A DNA stretch of 64,000 bases from Thiomicrorhabdus sp. (lineage in GTDB: Bacteria > Pseudomonadota > Gammaproteobacteria > Thiomicrospirales > Thiomicrospiraceae). A program made the position numbers and the translations under genes. The notes under the pieces are model-generated. The model saw only the letters and a program-made list of their open reading frames with translations, was not told the origin of the DNA and ran no database searches. Within the stretch, counting starts at the first letter, position 1, and every line of letters begins with the position of its first letter. Shown piece after piece: positions 18,351-27,718 of the stretch. The stretch lies in assembly GCF_963662555.1 (NCBI RefSeq), contig NZ_OY759719.1, forward strand, positions 2,066,985 to 2,130,984, written 5' to 3'.

Positions 18351-19565
18351 ATGAAAACGACCTTAAAGCGAAGTTTGTCGCTTCCCCAACTTATTTTATA
18401 TGGGCTAGGAACAACGATTGGTGCTGGCATTTATGCACTAGTTGGTGAATTAGCCAATCAAGCTGGGTACTTAGCTCCTATTGCATTTTTAACCGCTGCC
18501 ATTCTTGCTGGACTTACCGCCCTATCTTTTGCAGAACTCTCTTGTCGTTACCCTTATACCGCAGGTGCTGCACTTTATACACAACAGGGTTTTCACTCTT
18601 CTAAATTTGCTTTATTCATTGGTATTTTGGTCATTTTTGCAGGCCTGGTCTCTGCCGCCGCCTTGCTCAATGCCTTTTCTGGCTATATTCAACAGCTCAT
18701 CAATATTGATACAAATATCACCATTATATTAATCGCCCTATTTTTAACCGCTTTAGCCATTTATGGCATTGCAGAGTCGGTATTTCTTGCCAGCTTAATC
18801 ACGTTAATAGAGGTAGGTGGTTTAATCTGGATGATTTATATCAGTAAAGGTGCCATTAGCCACCTACCCGAACTGGGTAATCTGTTAATTCCTGACTTTA
18901 ACCTAACCAGTTTAGGCATTATTTTTAGTGGAGCCCTATTGGCTTTTTACGCCTTTATTGGTTTTGAAGATATGGTGGATGTTGCTGAAGAGGTAAAAAA
19001 TGTAAAATATAATTTGCCTATGGCAATATTTTTGACTCTTATTATTACCACCATTCTTTACATACTGATTATGTTATTGGCCATTCTTTCTATTGCTCCG
19101 CAAGAGTTAGCCAAAAGCCAAGCCCCATTGGCGACTTTATATACATTTCATACAGGGCAATCTGCACAAATTATTTCCATTATCAGTATTTTAGCGATTA
19201 TTAATGGCTCTTTAATTCAGATTATTATGGCATCCAGAGTCATACACGGCCTAAGCAGCCGCCATCAATTACCCAGTTTTTTAGGGCGTGTAAACTCTAT
19301 AACTCAAACCCCTGTTGTTGCCACAGTCATTGCAGGACTTATCGTTTTAATTATGGCCTTAATTGGTAATTTAGCTTCCTTAGCTGAATTAACTTCTTTA
19401 ATAATGTTGATTGTTTTTTCTGTTATAAACCTAGCCTTATGGAAAATAAAAGCCCAGCAACCTAAAGTTGAAAACTGTTTTAATTCACCGCGTTTTATTT
19501 CGTTAATCGCGTTCTTCAGTAGTACCGTTTTTGTGATTATTGAGATAGGTTCACGTTTGTTATAA
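18351..19565 (+). CDS. APC-superfamily amino-acid permease
   Basis: 404 aa polytopic inner-membrane protein with about 11-12 hydrophobic helices. The first helix has the APC signature LPQLILYGLGTTIGAGIYALVG (the substrate-binding GxG region), and helix 6 shows AFYAFIGFEDMVDVAEEVKN, as in cationic or neutral amino-acid transporters. Substrate cannot be read from the sequence. AGGA precedes the start. A near copy of the palindrome (GCAGGCCTGG, 18639-18648) encodes AGLV in a membrane helix. Confidence 0.85.
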   Translation: MKTTLKRSLSLPQLILYGLGTTIGAGIYALVGELANQAGYLAPIAFLTAAILAGLTALSFAELSCRYPYTAGAALYTQQGFHSSKFALFIGILVIFAGLVSAAALLNAFSGYIQQLINIDTNITIILIALFLTALAIYGIAESVFLASLITLIEVGGLIWMIYISKGAISHLPELGNLLIPDFNLTSLGIIFSGALLAFYAFIGFEDMVDVAEEVKNVKYNLPMAIFLTLIITTILYILIMLLAILSIAPQELAKSQAPLATLYTFHTGQSAQIISIISILAIINGSLIQIIMASRVIHGLSSRHQLPSFLGRVNSITQTPVVATVIAGLIVLIMALIGNLASLAELTSLIMLIVFSVINLALWKIKAQQPKVENCFNSPRFISLIAFFSSTVFVIIEIGSRLL

Positions 19566-19637
19566 CCCTCTTGTAAGAAGCAAAAAGCTCTCTACAATAA
19601 ACATCAAAAATCAAAATAAGAGTTATTGAGAGTTATT

Positions 19638-20402
19638 ATGAAAAACCAAGTTGCACTAATCACAGGAGCATCAAGCGGAATCGGCAAAGCGACCGCACAG
19701 GTTTTGGCTAGACAAGGCGTTAAACTTATTCTTTTAGCCCGCCGAGAGTCACTGCTTAATCAATTAAAAACTGAGCTTTCTGAGTTTAGTGAGTGCCACA
19801 CTATTGCTTGCGACATCAATGACCACCCTCAATTATTAAAAGCATTTGAACAACTACCAGAGCCGTTTAAACAAATTGATATTCTCATAAATAATGCAGG
19901 CTTAGCACTGGGATTAAACCCTGCTCATCAAACGGATTGGTTAGATTGGCAAACAATGATTAATACCAACTGTCTATCATTAGCTTTTTTAACTCGCCAA
20001 ATTTTACCAGGCCTGGTAAAACGTAATCACGGACATATTATTAATATTGGTTCTATTGCCGGTAGCTATGCTTACAGAGGTGCCAATGTATATGGTGCAA
20101 CCAAAGCCTTTGTGGAACAGTTCTCAAGTAATTTACGTTCAGATTTATTAGGCACGGCAATCCGCGTAACCAATATTGAACCAGGCATGTTAAATGAAAG
20201 TGAATTCTCTTTAGTACGTTTTAAAGGTAATAAAGAACAAGCCAATCAAGTCTATGAAGGACTTGAACCGTTAAGGTCTGAAGATGTAGCAGAAACCATT
20301 CGTTGGGTATTAGCACAACCTGCTCACGTTAATATCAATAACATTGAGATAATGCCGGTACATCAAGCTCTTGCTGGCCCAACAACCATCAAAAACCTAT
20401 AA
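19638..20402 (+). CDS. Short-chain dehydrogenase/reductase (YdfG-like)
   Basis: 254 aa from ATG 19638; a TTG at 19626 is in frame but less likely. A classical SDR: NAD(P) motif TGASSGIG (about residues 9-16), LARRE favouring NADP, NNAG, and the catalytic Ser-Tyr-Lys in IGSIAGSYAYRGANVYGATKA. The C-terminal pattern (NIEPGM, FSLVRFKG, EDVAETIRWVLAQPAHVNINNIEIMP) resembles NADP-dependent 3-hydroxy acid / malonic semialdehyde reductases of the YdfG group. The palindrome at 20002-20021 encodes LPGLVK. Confidence 0.87.
   Translation: MKNQVALITGASSGIGKATAQVLARQGVKLILLARRESLLNQLKTELSEFSECHTIACDINDHPQLLKAFEQLPEPFKQIDILINNAGLALGLNPAHQTDWLDWQTMINTNCLSLAFLTRQILPGLVKRNHGHIINIGSIAGSYAYRGANVYGATKAFVEQFSSNLRSDLLGTAIRVTNIEPGMLNESEFSLVRFKGNKEQANQVYEGLEPLRSEDVAETIRWVLAQPAHVNINNIEIMPVHQALAGPTTIKNL
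20002..20021. repeat. CCAGGCCTGG palindrome, inside the SDR gene
   Basis: A perfect 20-bp palindrome read as L-P-G-L-V-K, in a surface segment just before the catalytic Ser region. Confidence 0.9.
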
Positions 20403-20489
20403 CTTTTAATACCTCCTTTCACCCGTTAGTCAAACTAACTCCATGATTTAGCAGGTTAAAGATTAGACTTATCTGATATACTCAAAAAT

Positions 20490-21023
20490 ATGATTAGATA
20501 CCTAAAACTGAAAGTGCATCGTATTGGCAGAGCAACCAAACGTTCTGCATTTCTAAATAAGCATTTCCCCAAATTTCAAGATCGCATTTACTGGGCTGGT
20601 GACCGTAAGTCATTTGCTCGTGCCGGATTAATTGGCTCATTTTGTATGATGCTGCCGGTGCCATTTCAAATGGTTTTAGGTTCTGTGTTTGCATACTTCT
20701 TTAGAGCGAATATCCCATTGGCCACCGCTCTTGCTTGGGTGACGAATCCGTTAACAATGTGGCCAATTTGGTATGGTGGCTATGAATTTGGTACTTGGAT
20801 GTTAGGAACGCCAGATTTATTCACCGCCTCTGCACATATTACAGTTGGCTCGCAACTTTGGTTTGATCAAGTCTTTCCGCTTATCTGGAAACCGTTTTAC
20901 ATTGGCAATATGGTTTTAGGTACTCTTATTGGCTTGGTGATGTACACCTTTATTGCCCATTTTCACTGGGCAAGTATCAGTTTATTTATTCGCCGCACTA
21001 TCCTGCGTCAAAAGGTATCTTAG
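20490..21023 (+). CDS. DUF2062 family membrane protein
   Basis: 177 aa. The DUF2062 pattern is clear: RKSFARAGLIGSFCMMLPVP, then VFAYFFRANIPLATALAWVTNPLTM (the conserved NP motif) and a final LIGLVMYTF helix, giving about four membrane segments. The family is widespread in proteobacteria and has no established function. It lies downstream of the SDR gene by 87 bp on the same strand. A 12-bp perfect stem overlaps its stop codon. Confidence 0.85.
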   Translation: MIRYLKLKVHRIGRATKRSAFLNKHFPKFQDRIYWAGDRKSFARAGLIGSFCMMLPVPFQMVLGSVFAYFFRANIPLATALAWVTNPLTMWPIWYGGYEFGTWMLGTPDLFTASAHITVGSQLWFDQVFPLIWKPFYIGNMVLGTLIGLVMYTFIAHFHWASISLFIRRTILRQKVS

Positions 21024-21047
21024 GTTAAGCTTAGATTAACCTAAGAT
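21017..21047. repeat. Perfect 12-bp inverted repeat over the DUF2062 stop codon
   Basis: ATCTTAGGTTAA (21017-21028) pairs with TTAACCTAAGAT (21036-21047) around a 7-base loop, and includes the stop codon. No T-run follows, so it may protect the 3' end or act on translation rather than terminate. Confidence 0.6.
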
Positions 21048-21106
21048 AAATCAAAATAACTCACAATAGCCCAAAATAACCCAAAATAAACTTAGCAAAC
21101 TACAAT

Positions 21107-21128
21107 AATTTACCAGGCCTGGTAAATT
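21107..21128. repeat. CCAGGCCTGG palindrome, intergenic before proS
   Basis: A perfect 22-bp palindrome in the 231-bp gap between the DUF2062 gene and proS, preceded by short repeats of CCCAAAATAA. Confidence 0.9.
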
Positions 21129-21254
21129 CAAACATCCTTTAATAATGCCAAAAATCAAATCCGTATTGATAACATAATCATTTTTCAGAACCTTTTGGCA
21201 TGCTAAAATACGCCCAATTTAATCGTTTTGAAAATTCAAGGTCATTTCCCTATC

Positions 21255-22970
21255 ATGAGAACTTCTAACTTACTTATTTCTACCACACGTGAAACCCCAT
21301 CTGATGCCGTGGTTATCAGTCACCAACTCATGCTTAGAGCTGGCATTATCCGCCCTTTAGCTGGCGGCTTATACAACTGGCTACCTTTAGGTGTGCGTGT
21401 TTTAAGAAAAGTAGAGGCCATTATTCGTGAAGAGATGAATCGTTCTGGTGCTCAAGAAGTTTTAATGCCAGTTGTACAACCAATGGAACTATGGGAAGAA
21501 TCAGGTCGTGCTCAAGATTACGGCCCAGAACTGTTACGTTTTGTTGACCGTCACGGCAGAGACTTTGCACTTGGGCCAACTCACGAAGAAATCATCACTG
21601 ATTTAGTCCGTAAAGAGATTCGTAGTTATAAACAATTACCAGCAAACTTCTTTCAAATCCAAACCAAATTCCGTGACGAGATTCGCCCTCGTTTTGGGGT
21701 AATGCGTTCTCGTGAATTTATTATGAAAGATGCCTACTCTTTTCATATGGATCGCGAAAGCCTGCAAGAAACTTATGATGAAATGTTTAATGCTTATAAT
21801 CGTATTTTTAGCCGTTTAGGTCTAGATTTTCGCCCTGTGCAAGCCGATACAGGCTCAATTGGTGGCGACGGTTCTCACGAATTTCATGTATTGGCTGAAT
21901 CGGGTGAAGATGATATTGCATTCTCAACAGGGTCAGATTTTGCCGCTAACGTTGAATTAGCAGAAGCTTTGGCACCACGTGGTGAACGTGCAGAAGCGAC
22001 CGAAACTTTGACCGAAGTTGAAACTCCAAACAAACACACAATTGAAGAAGTGTGCGATTTCTTACAGCTTAAGAAAAAGAAAATTGTTAAAACTTTATTA
22101 GTTAAAGGTGCTACGGAACAAGCACCTGTTGTGGCTTTAGTGATTCGCGGAGACCACGAATTAAATGAGATCAAAGCCGAAAAATTAGATTTAGTTGCTG
22201 AACCATTTGAAATGGCAACTGATGAAGAAATTCAAGCTGCTGTAGGTTGTAAAGCAGGCTCTATTGGTCCATGTGGTTTAACGATTCCGGTCATTGTTGA
22301 TCGTACTGCGGCTCACATGAGTGACTTTGTATGTGGTGCCAATAAAGACGGCTATCACATGACAGGTGCAAACTGGGATCGTGATGCAACCGCGACGCTA
22401 GTGGCTGACATTCGCAATGTAGTCAAAGGTGATCCAAGCCCATGTGGTAATGGCAAAATTGAGATTCGTCGTGGAATTGAAGTTGGGCACATCTTCCAAC
22501 TTGGTAATAAATATTCAACCGCTTTAAATGCCACCGTTCAAAATGAAAATAGTCGCTCTCAAGTCTTAGAAATGGGTTGTTATGGTATTGGTGTGACCCG
22601 TGTGGTTGCCGCAGCCATTGAACAGAATAATGATGATAAAGGAATTATTTGGCCTGAATCTATCGCTCCATTCCAAGTATGTATCGTGCCGATGCAAATG
22701 CATAAGTCTCCGCGTGTAAAAGAGGCTGCTGAAGCGATGTATAAAGAACTAACGGCTCAAGGTATTGAAGTATTGTTTGATGACCGTAGCGAACGCCCAG
22801 GTGTTATGTTCTCAGATATGGATTTAATTGGTATTCCACATCGTATCGTTATTGGTGAACGTGGTTTAGATAATGGTCAAATTGAATACAAATATCGTCG
22901 TGATGAAAAAGCACAAGATGTTGATGCTGATGGTTTCATGGATTTCTTAATGGCTAAATTAAACGCTTAA
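21255..22970 (+). CDS. proS: Prolyl-tRNA synthetase
   Basis: 571 aa from ATG 21255, matching E. coli ProS (572 aa, also starting MRTS); a TTG at 21228 would add nine residues. A class II synthetase: motif 2 around [26 protein letters not shown], motif 3 around [14 protein letters not shown]. The long insert between motifs 2 and 3 (about residues 230-385) is the bacterial-type editing domain that clears Ala-tRNA(Pro). The C-terminal anticodon-binding domain contains [28 protein letters not shown] strong terminator follows 12 bp after the stop. Confidence 0.96.
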   Translation: MRTSNLLISTTRETPSDAVVISHQLMLRAGIIRPLAGGLYNWLPLGVRVLRKVEAIIREEMNRSGAQEVLMPVVQPMELWEESGRAQDYGPELLRFVDRHGRDFALGPTHEEIITDLVRKEIRSYKQLPANFFQIQTKFRDEIRPRFGVMRSREFIMKDAYSFHMDRESLQETYDEMFNAYNRIFSRLGLDFRPVQADTGSIGGDGSHEFHVLAESGEDDIAFSTGSDFAANVELAEALAPRGERAEATETLTEVETPNKHTIEEVCDFLQLKKKKIVKTLLVKGATEQAPVVALVIRGDHELNEIKAEKLDLVAEPFEMATDEEIQAAVGCKAGSIGPCGLTIPVIVDRTAAHMSDFVCGANKDGYHMTGANWDRDATATLVADIRNVVKGDPSPCGNGKIEIRRGIEVGHIFQLGNKYSTALNATVQNENSRSQVLEMGCYGIGVTRVVAAAIEQNNDDKGIIWPESIAPFQVCIVPMQMHKSPRVKEAAEAMYKELTAQGIEVLFDDRSERPGVMFSDMDLIGIPHRIVIGERGLDNGQIEYKYRRDEKAQDVDADGFMDFLMAKLNA

Positions 22971-22981
22971 TCACGTCCCAT

Positions 22982-23014
22982 AAACAGCCTCGATATTTAG
23001 CATCGAGGCTGTTT
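22982..23014 (+). terminator. Terminator of proS
   Basis: AAACAGCCTCGAT and ATCGAGGCTGTTT form a perfect 13-bp stem around a 7-base loop, followed by a short T-rich stretch. Confidence 0.75.
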
Positions 23015-23127
23015 AATCTTATCTATTTCAATCTCTATCCACTTTTTCTACTTGATGTTTTCGGTTCATATCTATACCCTTTAACCAATAAAAATTATTA
23101 AATTTCAGATAATTACTGAGGTTTTAT

Positions 23128-23799
23128 ATGCACTCAAAAATGCTCCCCCCTATTCCAAACCGCTCTATTGCTGGTCAGTGGCTATCTCAGCTAATACTTA
23201 ATAAGCCTTTATACAGCAAGCCGTTAATTCTTGCACTTCCTCGAGGAGGTGTTCCTGTAGCTTATGAGATTGCAAAATCTTTACACGCACCACTTGATCT
23301 TATACTGGTTAGAAAGTTAGGCGTTCCACAATTTCCTGAACTTGCCATGGGAGCTATCGCGAGTGGTAATATTGAAACCCTCAATCAATCGGTAATACAA
23401 AGTTATAGAATTCAACAAGACATTAATGAAGTAAAAGCTCGTGAACTTAAAGAACTCAAACGTCGAGAAATATTATATAAAGGCGAAAAGCCATCCCTCG
23501 AGCTGACTAATCAAAACATTATCTTAGTTGACGACGGGTTAGCAACTGGCTCAACCATGCTAGCAGCAATAAAAGCCGTTAAAAGCCAAAACCCAAAGTC
23601 TATTACCGTTGCTGTTCCAGTCGCACCTGAAGAGACAATTCAAGAAATTAGTCAATTGGTCGATAATGTTATCTGCCCTATACAACCTAATGACTTAGGC
23701 TCTATAGGCCAATATTACATTGATTTTACTCAGGTGAGTGATGCAGAAGTAAAAACGCAATTAAGCCAGGCCTGGCAAAATAACGCTAGCGAAAGATAA
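23128..23799 (+). CDS. Phosphoribosyltransferase family protein
   Basis: 223 aa. A type I PRTase fold is shown by the PRPP-binding loop IILVDDGLATGSTMLAAIKAVK (about residues 130-152) and the N-terminal LALPRGGVPVAYEIAKSL. PLDLILVRKLGVPQFPELAMGAI is typical of the stand-alone 'predicted phosphoribosyltransferase' group often paired with hydrolases, whose substrate is unknown. No partner gene lies next to it. The palindrome at 23765-23776 encodes QAW near the C-terminus. Confidence 0.82.
   Translation: MHSKMLPPIPNRSIAGQWLSQLILNKPLYSKPLILALPRGGVPVAYEIAKSLHAPLDLILVRKLGVPQFPELAMGAIASGNIETLNQSVIQSYRIQQDINEVKARELKELKRREILYKGEKPSLELTNQNIILVDDGLATGSTMLAAIKAVKSQNPKSITVAVPVAPEETIQEISQLVDNVICPIQPNDLGSIGQYYIDFTQVSDAEVKTQLSQAWQNNASER
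23765..23776. repeat. CCAGGCCTGG palindrome, inside the phosphoribosyltransferase gene
   Basis: The core is extended to a 12-bp palindrome (GCCAGGCCTGGC) and read as S-Q-A-W-Q near the C-terminus. Confidence 0.9.
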
Positions 23800-23910
23800 T
23801 AGTCATATCTTACAAATAATTATTTTATACCTGCCTATTTTTATTCCATAACCATGCAAAAAATATAAGGTTATAATTATATTAAATCTGACTTCACAGT
23901 ATTACATACA

Positions 23911-25449
23911 ATGACAAATACACTGCTATTCTTAACTCGTCCTCTAGTTATCTTATTACTATGGATTAGTCTCGCTGTATGTCTTTGGTATACCTTATCT
24001 CCTCCTTTTCTTATTGATATATCTTTTTTACCTTGGAGTTCAGAACAAGTTCTTATTGTTCTTTTTATCATTCTATTCGCCTTATCGCTACTTAGTACTT
24101 TGCAAACCCGAAGCATACAAAAAGTAATTGCATGGCAATCTCAACAAAATAAACAGGCGATTAAGGCACTTAAACAAGCTCACCAAAAAGAAAACTATCG
24201 AATTCAAGCCTTAACAGAAAACGAGCAATTTGCCTATTGGGAATGGAATGTAAAAACCAACGAGGTTCAATATTCATCACAATGGAAGAAAATGCTGGGC
24301 CTTGAGCAAGATGTACTATTAAATAATCTGCACGACATGCAAAACCGCATACATCCTAAAGATCAAAAAGCGGTACAACAAAAACTTCTTAAAGTCTTGA
24401 GTGGTAAAGAGCACTTATTCGAGTGTACTCACCGTATTCAGCATGAAGACGGCCACTACATTTGGGTTCATGATAAAGGTCAAGTTTATTTGAATAATAA
24501 TGGCGAGATTGAACGTATTTTTGCCATTCGCATAGATGTGAGTGAACAAAAATGGATAGAGAGCGAATTAGAAGTAGACTCCATTATTATTGAACACGCT
24601 TTTGAAGGTATTGCCATTACAGGTGATGATCTAAAAATTCAACGATGCAACAATACGCTTTGCCAATCGTTAAACCAAACTCGAGAAGAGTTAAAGGGCT
24701 CTAACCTCATTGAGTTAATTAACGGGTTACAAAATGAAGTTGACGACTCCATCATTGCAACTTTTGAGTCAGAAGGAGCTTGGCGTGGAGAATTAACCTT
24801 ATTTGATGATAATAATGAAATCAGCCTGGCAAGTCGTATTAGCATTCAAAAAATCTTTCATGAGACAACTCAAACAACCCATTACAGCTTTATTCATTCG
24901 GACATTACTCACCTGAAAAAGACACAAGCCGCCTTAGATAACCTGGCTAACGTGGATAGCGTAACTGGCTTGGCTAACCGTCATAAACTTTACAATACTT
25001 TGGAAAATGTCCTAAATTCTAAGACTGAAATAACCTTGATGTTTTTAGACCTAGATAACTTCAAAAACGTTAACGATACGCTGGGTCATGACATTGGAGA
25101 TGTATTGCTTAAACAAGTTGGTCAAGAGATTAGTAAACTGATTCCAAACAATTCATTACTCGCTCGTGTAGGTGGGGATGAGTTCGTTTTTTACTATGAA
25201 CCACATTCTAGTAGTCTGTCGTCAACGGAAATTGCTCAACGTATTACAGATAGACTCAAACAGCCTTTTTATATCAAAGACAATGAAATTAATATTGGAT
25301 CAAGTATTGGTATTGCCCACTATCCTCAACACTCTTTTGACCGCCACTCACTTCTAAAAGCGTCGGATATGGCCATGTATCAAGCCAAGCGTGCTGGTAA
25401 AGGTCAGTTTAGAGAGTTTTCTGAAGAATTAACCGCTGTAAATCAATAA
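23911..25449 (+). CDS. Membrane PAS-GGDEF diguanylate cyclase
   Basis: 512 aa. Two N-terminal transmembrane helices (about residues 8-30 and 45-66), a short coiled coil, a PAS/PAC pair (about 100-215, YWEWNVKTNEVQYS ... GEIERIFAIRIDVSEQK), a second PAS-like region (about 220-335) and a C-terminal GGDEF domain (about 345-510) with an intact GGDEF at about 421. The active-site motif is complete, so it should make cyclic di-GMP. No RxxD inhibitory site precedes the motif and there is no EAL domain. Confidence 0.9.
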   Translation: MTNTLLFLTRPLVILLLWISLAVCLWYTLSPPFLIDISFLPWSSEQVLIVLFIILFALSLLSTLQTRSIQKVIAWQSQQNKQAIKALKQAHQKENYRIQALTENEQFAYWEWNVKTNEVQYSSQWKKMLGLEQDVLLNNLHDMQNRIHPKDQKAVQQKLLKVLSGKEHLFECTHRIQHEDGHYIWVHDKGQVYLNNNGEIERIFAIRIDVSEQKWIESELEVDSIIIEHAFEGIAITGDDLKIQRCNNTLCQSLNQTREELKGSNLIELINGLQNEVDDSIIATFESEGAWRGELTLFDDNNEISLASRISIQKIFHETTQTTHYSFIHSDITHLKKTQAALDNLANVDSVTGLANRHKLYNTLENVLNSKTEITLMFLDLDNFKNVNDTLGHDIGDVLLKQVGQEISKLIPNNSLLARVGGDEFVFYYEPHSSSLSSTEIAQRITDRLKQPFYIKDNEINIGSSIGIAHYPQHSFDRHSLLKASDMAMYQAKRAGKGQFREFSEELTAVNQ

Positions 25450-25553
25450 CTCGAGCCAATACGAGCCAATACGAGCAAGTTCACAAGGTCTACTAGATTT
25501 TCTCATGCTACAATTTGTAATTAAATTTAATGACTAGTTAACTGGATTTTACC

Positions 25554-25793
25554 GTGGATATTTTTCAAAAAATCTTTCTCTATTTAGGTGCTTTGATTGC
25601 AGCCTGTTTTTTAATTGTTGCTTTAGTAGCACTTTCTACCCAAGAAAACGGCCAACTAACCGTTGAAGGCCTTTCGCATTTAGAGGGGCAATTTACCTCT
25701 TTTTATGAATTTGCACGTTGGTTTGTATATGTATGGATGATTTCTGCCATTTTCTTATTTGGACGATTTTTATTAAGAATGTTCCGTAAATAA
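25554..25793 (+). CDS. Small two-helix membrane protein
   Basis: 79 aa, starting at GTG. Two hydrophobic helices (about residues 7-28 and 52-74) flank a polar loop (TQENGQLTVEGLSHLEGQFTSF); the C-terminus is basic (RFLLRMFRK), suggesting a cytoplasmic tail. I do not recognise the family. It is followed by a long inverted repeat and then a convergent hypothetical gene. Confidence 0.6.
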   Translation: MDIFQKIFLYLGALIAACFLIVALVALSTQENGQLTVEGLSHLEGQFTSFYEFARWFVYVWMISAIFLFGRFLLRMFRK

Positions 25794-25811
25794 ATAGCAT
25801 CAAACCTGATT

Positions 25812-25847
25812 GCATAGATAATTCATTTAAAATGAATTTATCTATGC
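25812..25847. repeat. Inverted repeat between convergent genes
   Basis: GCATAGATA-ATTCATTT pairs with AAATGAATTTATCTATGC, interrupted by one bulged base. It lies between the small membrane protein and the convergent 110-aa gene and may act as a terminator in both directions, though no T-run is present. Confidence 0.5.
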
Positions 25848-25865
25848 TTACCTGCCCTTAAGTTT

Positions 25866-26198
25866 TCATCCTGATAAATAATCCATTAGATGGATATAGA
25901 GTTTTTCTAACACTTTAATATTATAGAGAGTGGTCTCTTGATCACAGTCTGCGTATGTAAGTGCTTCTTTGTTTAAATACCAAAGTCTTTTACACGTTTG
26001 AATGGTTATTCGTAATTCGTATGGAGTTGGGTTTCCTGGTTCTGCCCATTGACCAGGCATCATATCGACTTCTTTGTCTTTGAACTGGCAAACCTGATTA
26101 TGTGTTTGACCATTTTGATTTGAGATGGTGGCTGAACGAACTGGAATATAAGTTTGTTCAGCACTCATCTTAGGCATTAGATTTGCAACAGTAGCCAC
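25866..26198 (-). CDS. Hypothetical protein, 110 aa
   Basis: I chose GTG at 26198 because AAGGAGT lies just upstream; a longer reading to 26222 would include that site. There is no signal peptide and the sequence is soluble-looking, with two Cys in the C-terminal half (IQTCKRLWYLN and TYADCDQET) and one earlier (QVCQFKD). No family recognised. It is a single gene, convergent with the small membrane protein. Confidence 0.6.
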   Translation of the reverse strand: MATVANLMPKMSAEQTYIPVRSATISNQNGQTHNQVCQFKDKEVDMMPGQWAEPGNPTPYELRITIQTCKRLWYLNKEALTYADCDQETTLYNIKVLEKLYIHLMDYLSG

Positions 26199-26622
26199 AA
26201 TAGGACTCCTTAATTTAAACACTAAAGATCCCGAAATTGTTTTGTTAGCTATTTACTTATTTATTACCTCACTTCCAGTATAAAAACCTAGTAAAAAAGT
26301 AGGAAATTATATTTTTTAATATGTTCATAAATTTATATTATCCTTAACTAACCCTTCTTATTACTGGTCTCTATATAATTTTTGCCTCTTTTTGACATCA
26401 ATAAGCAAAAACTCAAATCCAAAAAAAAGCCCTAAAAATAAATTTTAGGGCTGTGTTTAAACTTAAATTAATAATTGGTCTTTTGTTTTTATGTAAATCT
26501 GTATGGCCGTATTTATTTGGGCGTCATATAACCTTGATTGCTTTTTAAGACCGCAAACAAGACTTTATTTGAAGGCCTTACAGAAAAGAGCTTCTTCTAT
26601 AAACAATTTATAATTGATGGCT
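26199..26622. other. Gene-free interval
   Basis: Contains the ribosome-binding site of the 110-aa gene and a minus-strand terminator at 26421-26452. The remainder is AT-rich with no convincing gene, RNA or promoter visible by eye. Confidence 0.5.
26421..26452 (-). terminator. Terminator downstream of the DUF2189 gene
   Basis: On the minus strand AGCCCTAAAA pairs with TTTTAGGGCT around a 5-base loop and is followed by TTTTTTT. It is about 170 bp beyond the DUF2189 stop codon. Confidence 0.75.
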
Positions 26623-27432
26623 TTAATCATCCACTTCAATCAAGTCATTAAATGCATGCCAGCTTGCGTAACCTAAAAGAGGCATCACAACAATCATAGC
26701 CAATCCTAAAGTGACCAAGCCCAAAGTGATTAAGCTTGCAATCAACACTGCCCAAACAGCCATAGTTAATTTATTTTCCATTGCCACTTTAAAGCTCAAC
26801 ACCATGGCAGAAATTACACCAACTTTGTTATCTCTTAACAGTAATGGGATGGTCACTACACTAATTGCAAATACAAATGCAGAGACAAATGCCGCACCAA
26901 TTAAGAAGTAGACCATAAATGTCATACCTGAATCAGAAGCGATAAAACCCATAACCCCCATATCTGGGTTTACAATTAATAGACTATTCGATTTAACAAT
27001 AGCCGCAATTAAAGGAGTGATTCGCCCCCAAATTGCGATAACAATACCAAGCACTAATGCAAACAATGCAAACTCAGTGGTATTTTTACGCCAAGCAAAC
27101 ATTGAATGGGACAGATCGGGCTTTTGCCCTTTAGAGAGGTTAATCGAAATGGCATACAGCCCGGTTGCCAAAAATGGCGTTAACATAATGAAAAAGGTGG
27201 ATAAATTAAATAGCATTAATGGTTCATTTTTAAACACAGCATGCACTGCATAAACTGTGAAAGCCATTAAGACACCATAAAACAAAGAGGCTAATGGTGC
27301 ATGAGCGATGTCCATCCAACCCTGTTTTAACCATGTACCAATTCTAGCAACACCGACATCTTTTGAAACAATATGTTCGCCGCTTTCAGTGTAATGGTGA
27401 TGTGTATTTTGTGTACTAATTACTTGAGCCAT
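26623..27432 (-). CDS. DUF2189 family membrane protein
   Basis: 269 aa with about six transmembrane helices. The cytoplasmic N-terminus leads into VARIGTWLKQGWMDIAHAPLASLFYGVLMA, the characteristic start of DUF2189 proteins, followed by a glycine/alanine-rich helix bundle ending in GYASWHAFNDLIEVDD. Function unknown; the family is common in proteobacteria, where it is sometimes annotated as related to cytochrome oxidase subunit I without good evidence. It appears to be a single-gene unit. Confidence 0.8.
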   Translation of the reverse strand: MAQVISTQNTHHHYTESGEHIVSKDVGVARIGTWLKQGWMDIAHAPLASLFYGVLMAFTVYAVHAVFKNEPLMLFNLSTFFIMLTPFLATGLYAISINLSKGQKPDLSHSMFAWRKNTTEFALFALVLGIVIAIWGRITPLIAAIVKSNSLLIVNPDMGVMGFIASDSGMTFMVYFLIGAAFVSAFVFAISVVTIPLLLRDNKVGVISAMVLSFKVAMENKLTMAVWAVLIASLITLGLVTLGLAMIVVMPLLGYASWHAFNDLIEVDD

Positions 27433-27718
27433 GACGCCCTCCTATGAAACTAGTTTAAGAATACAAAACCAACCTATTTACTAGGTTATTATCATTAAGA
27501 CATATCCTAAATTTAATTTCAAACATATTAGTCATTGTTAATAAACGACTTTTTAATAATAGACCATCAAAGCAAACAAAAAAACAATACAAGTTCATTT
27601 TGTTACATTGCTGAAATTACATGACATTAAAAACGATTTTATAGTTCTGTCCGTTATAATATGGGCATTCTGAAAACAGATGATTTACTCTCAATTGACG
27701 TAAAAAGTAGGTAATAAA

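Noticed and set aside
25452-25482. Repeats of CGAGCCAATA after the GGDEF gene as a possible regulator site
   Set aside because: Only two full copies and part of a third, with no promoter nearby; most likely local slippage.
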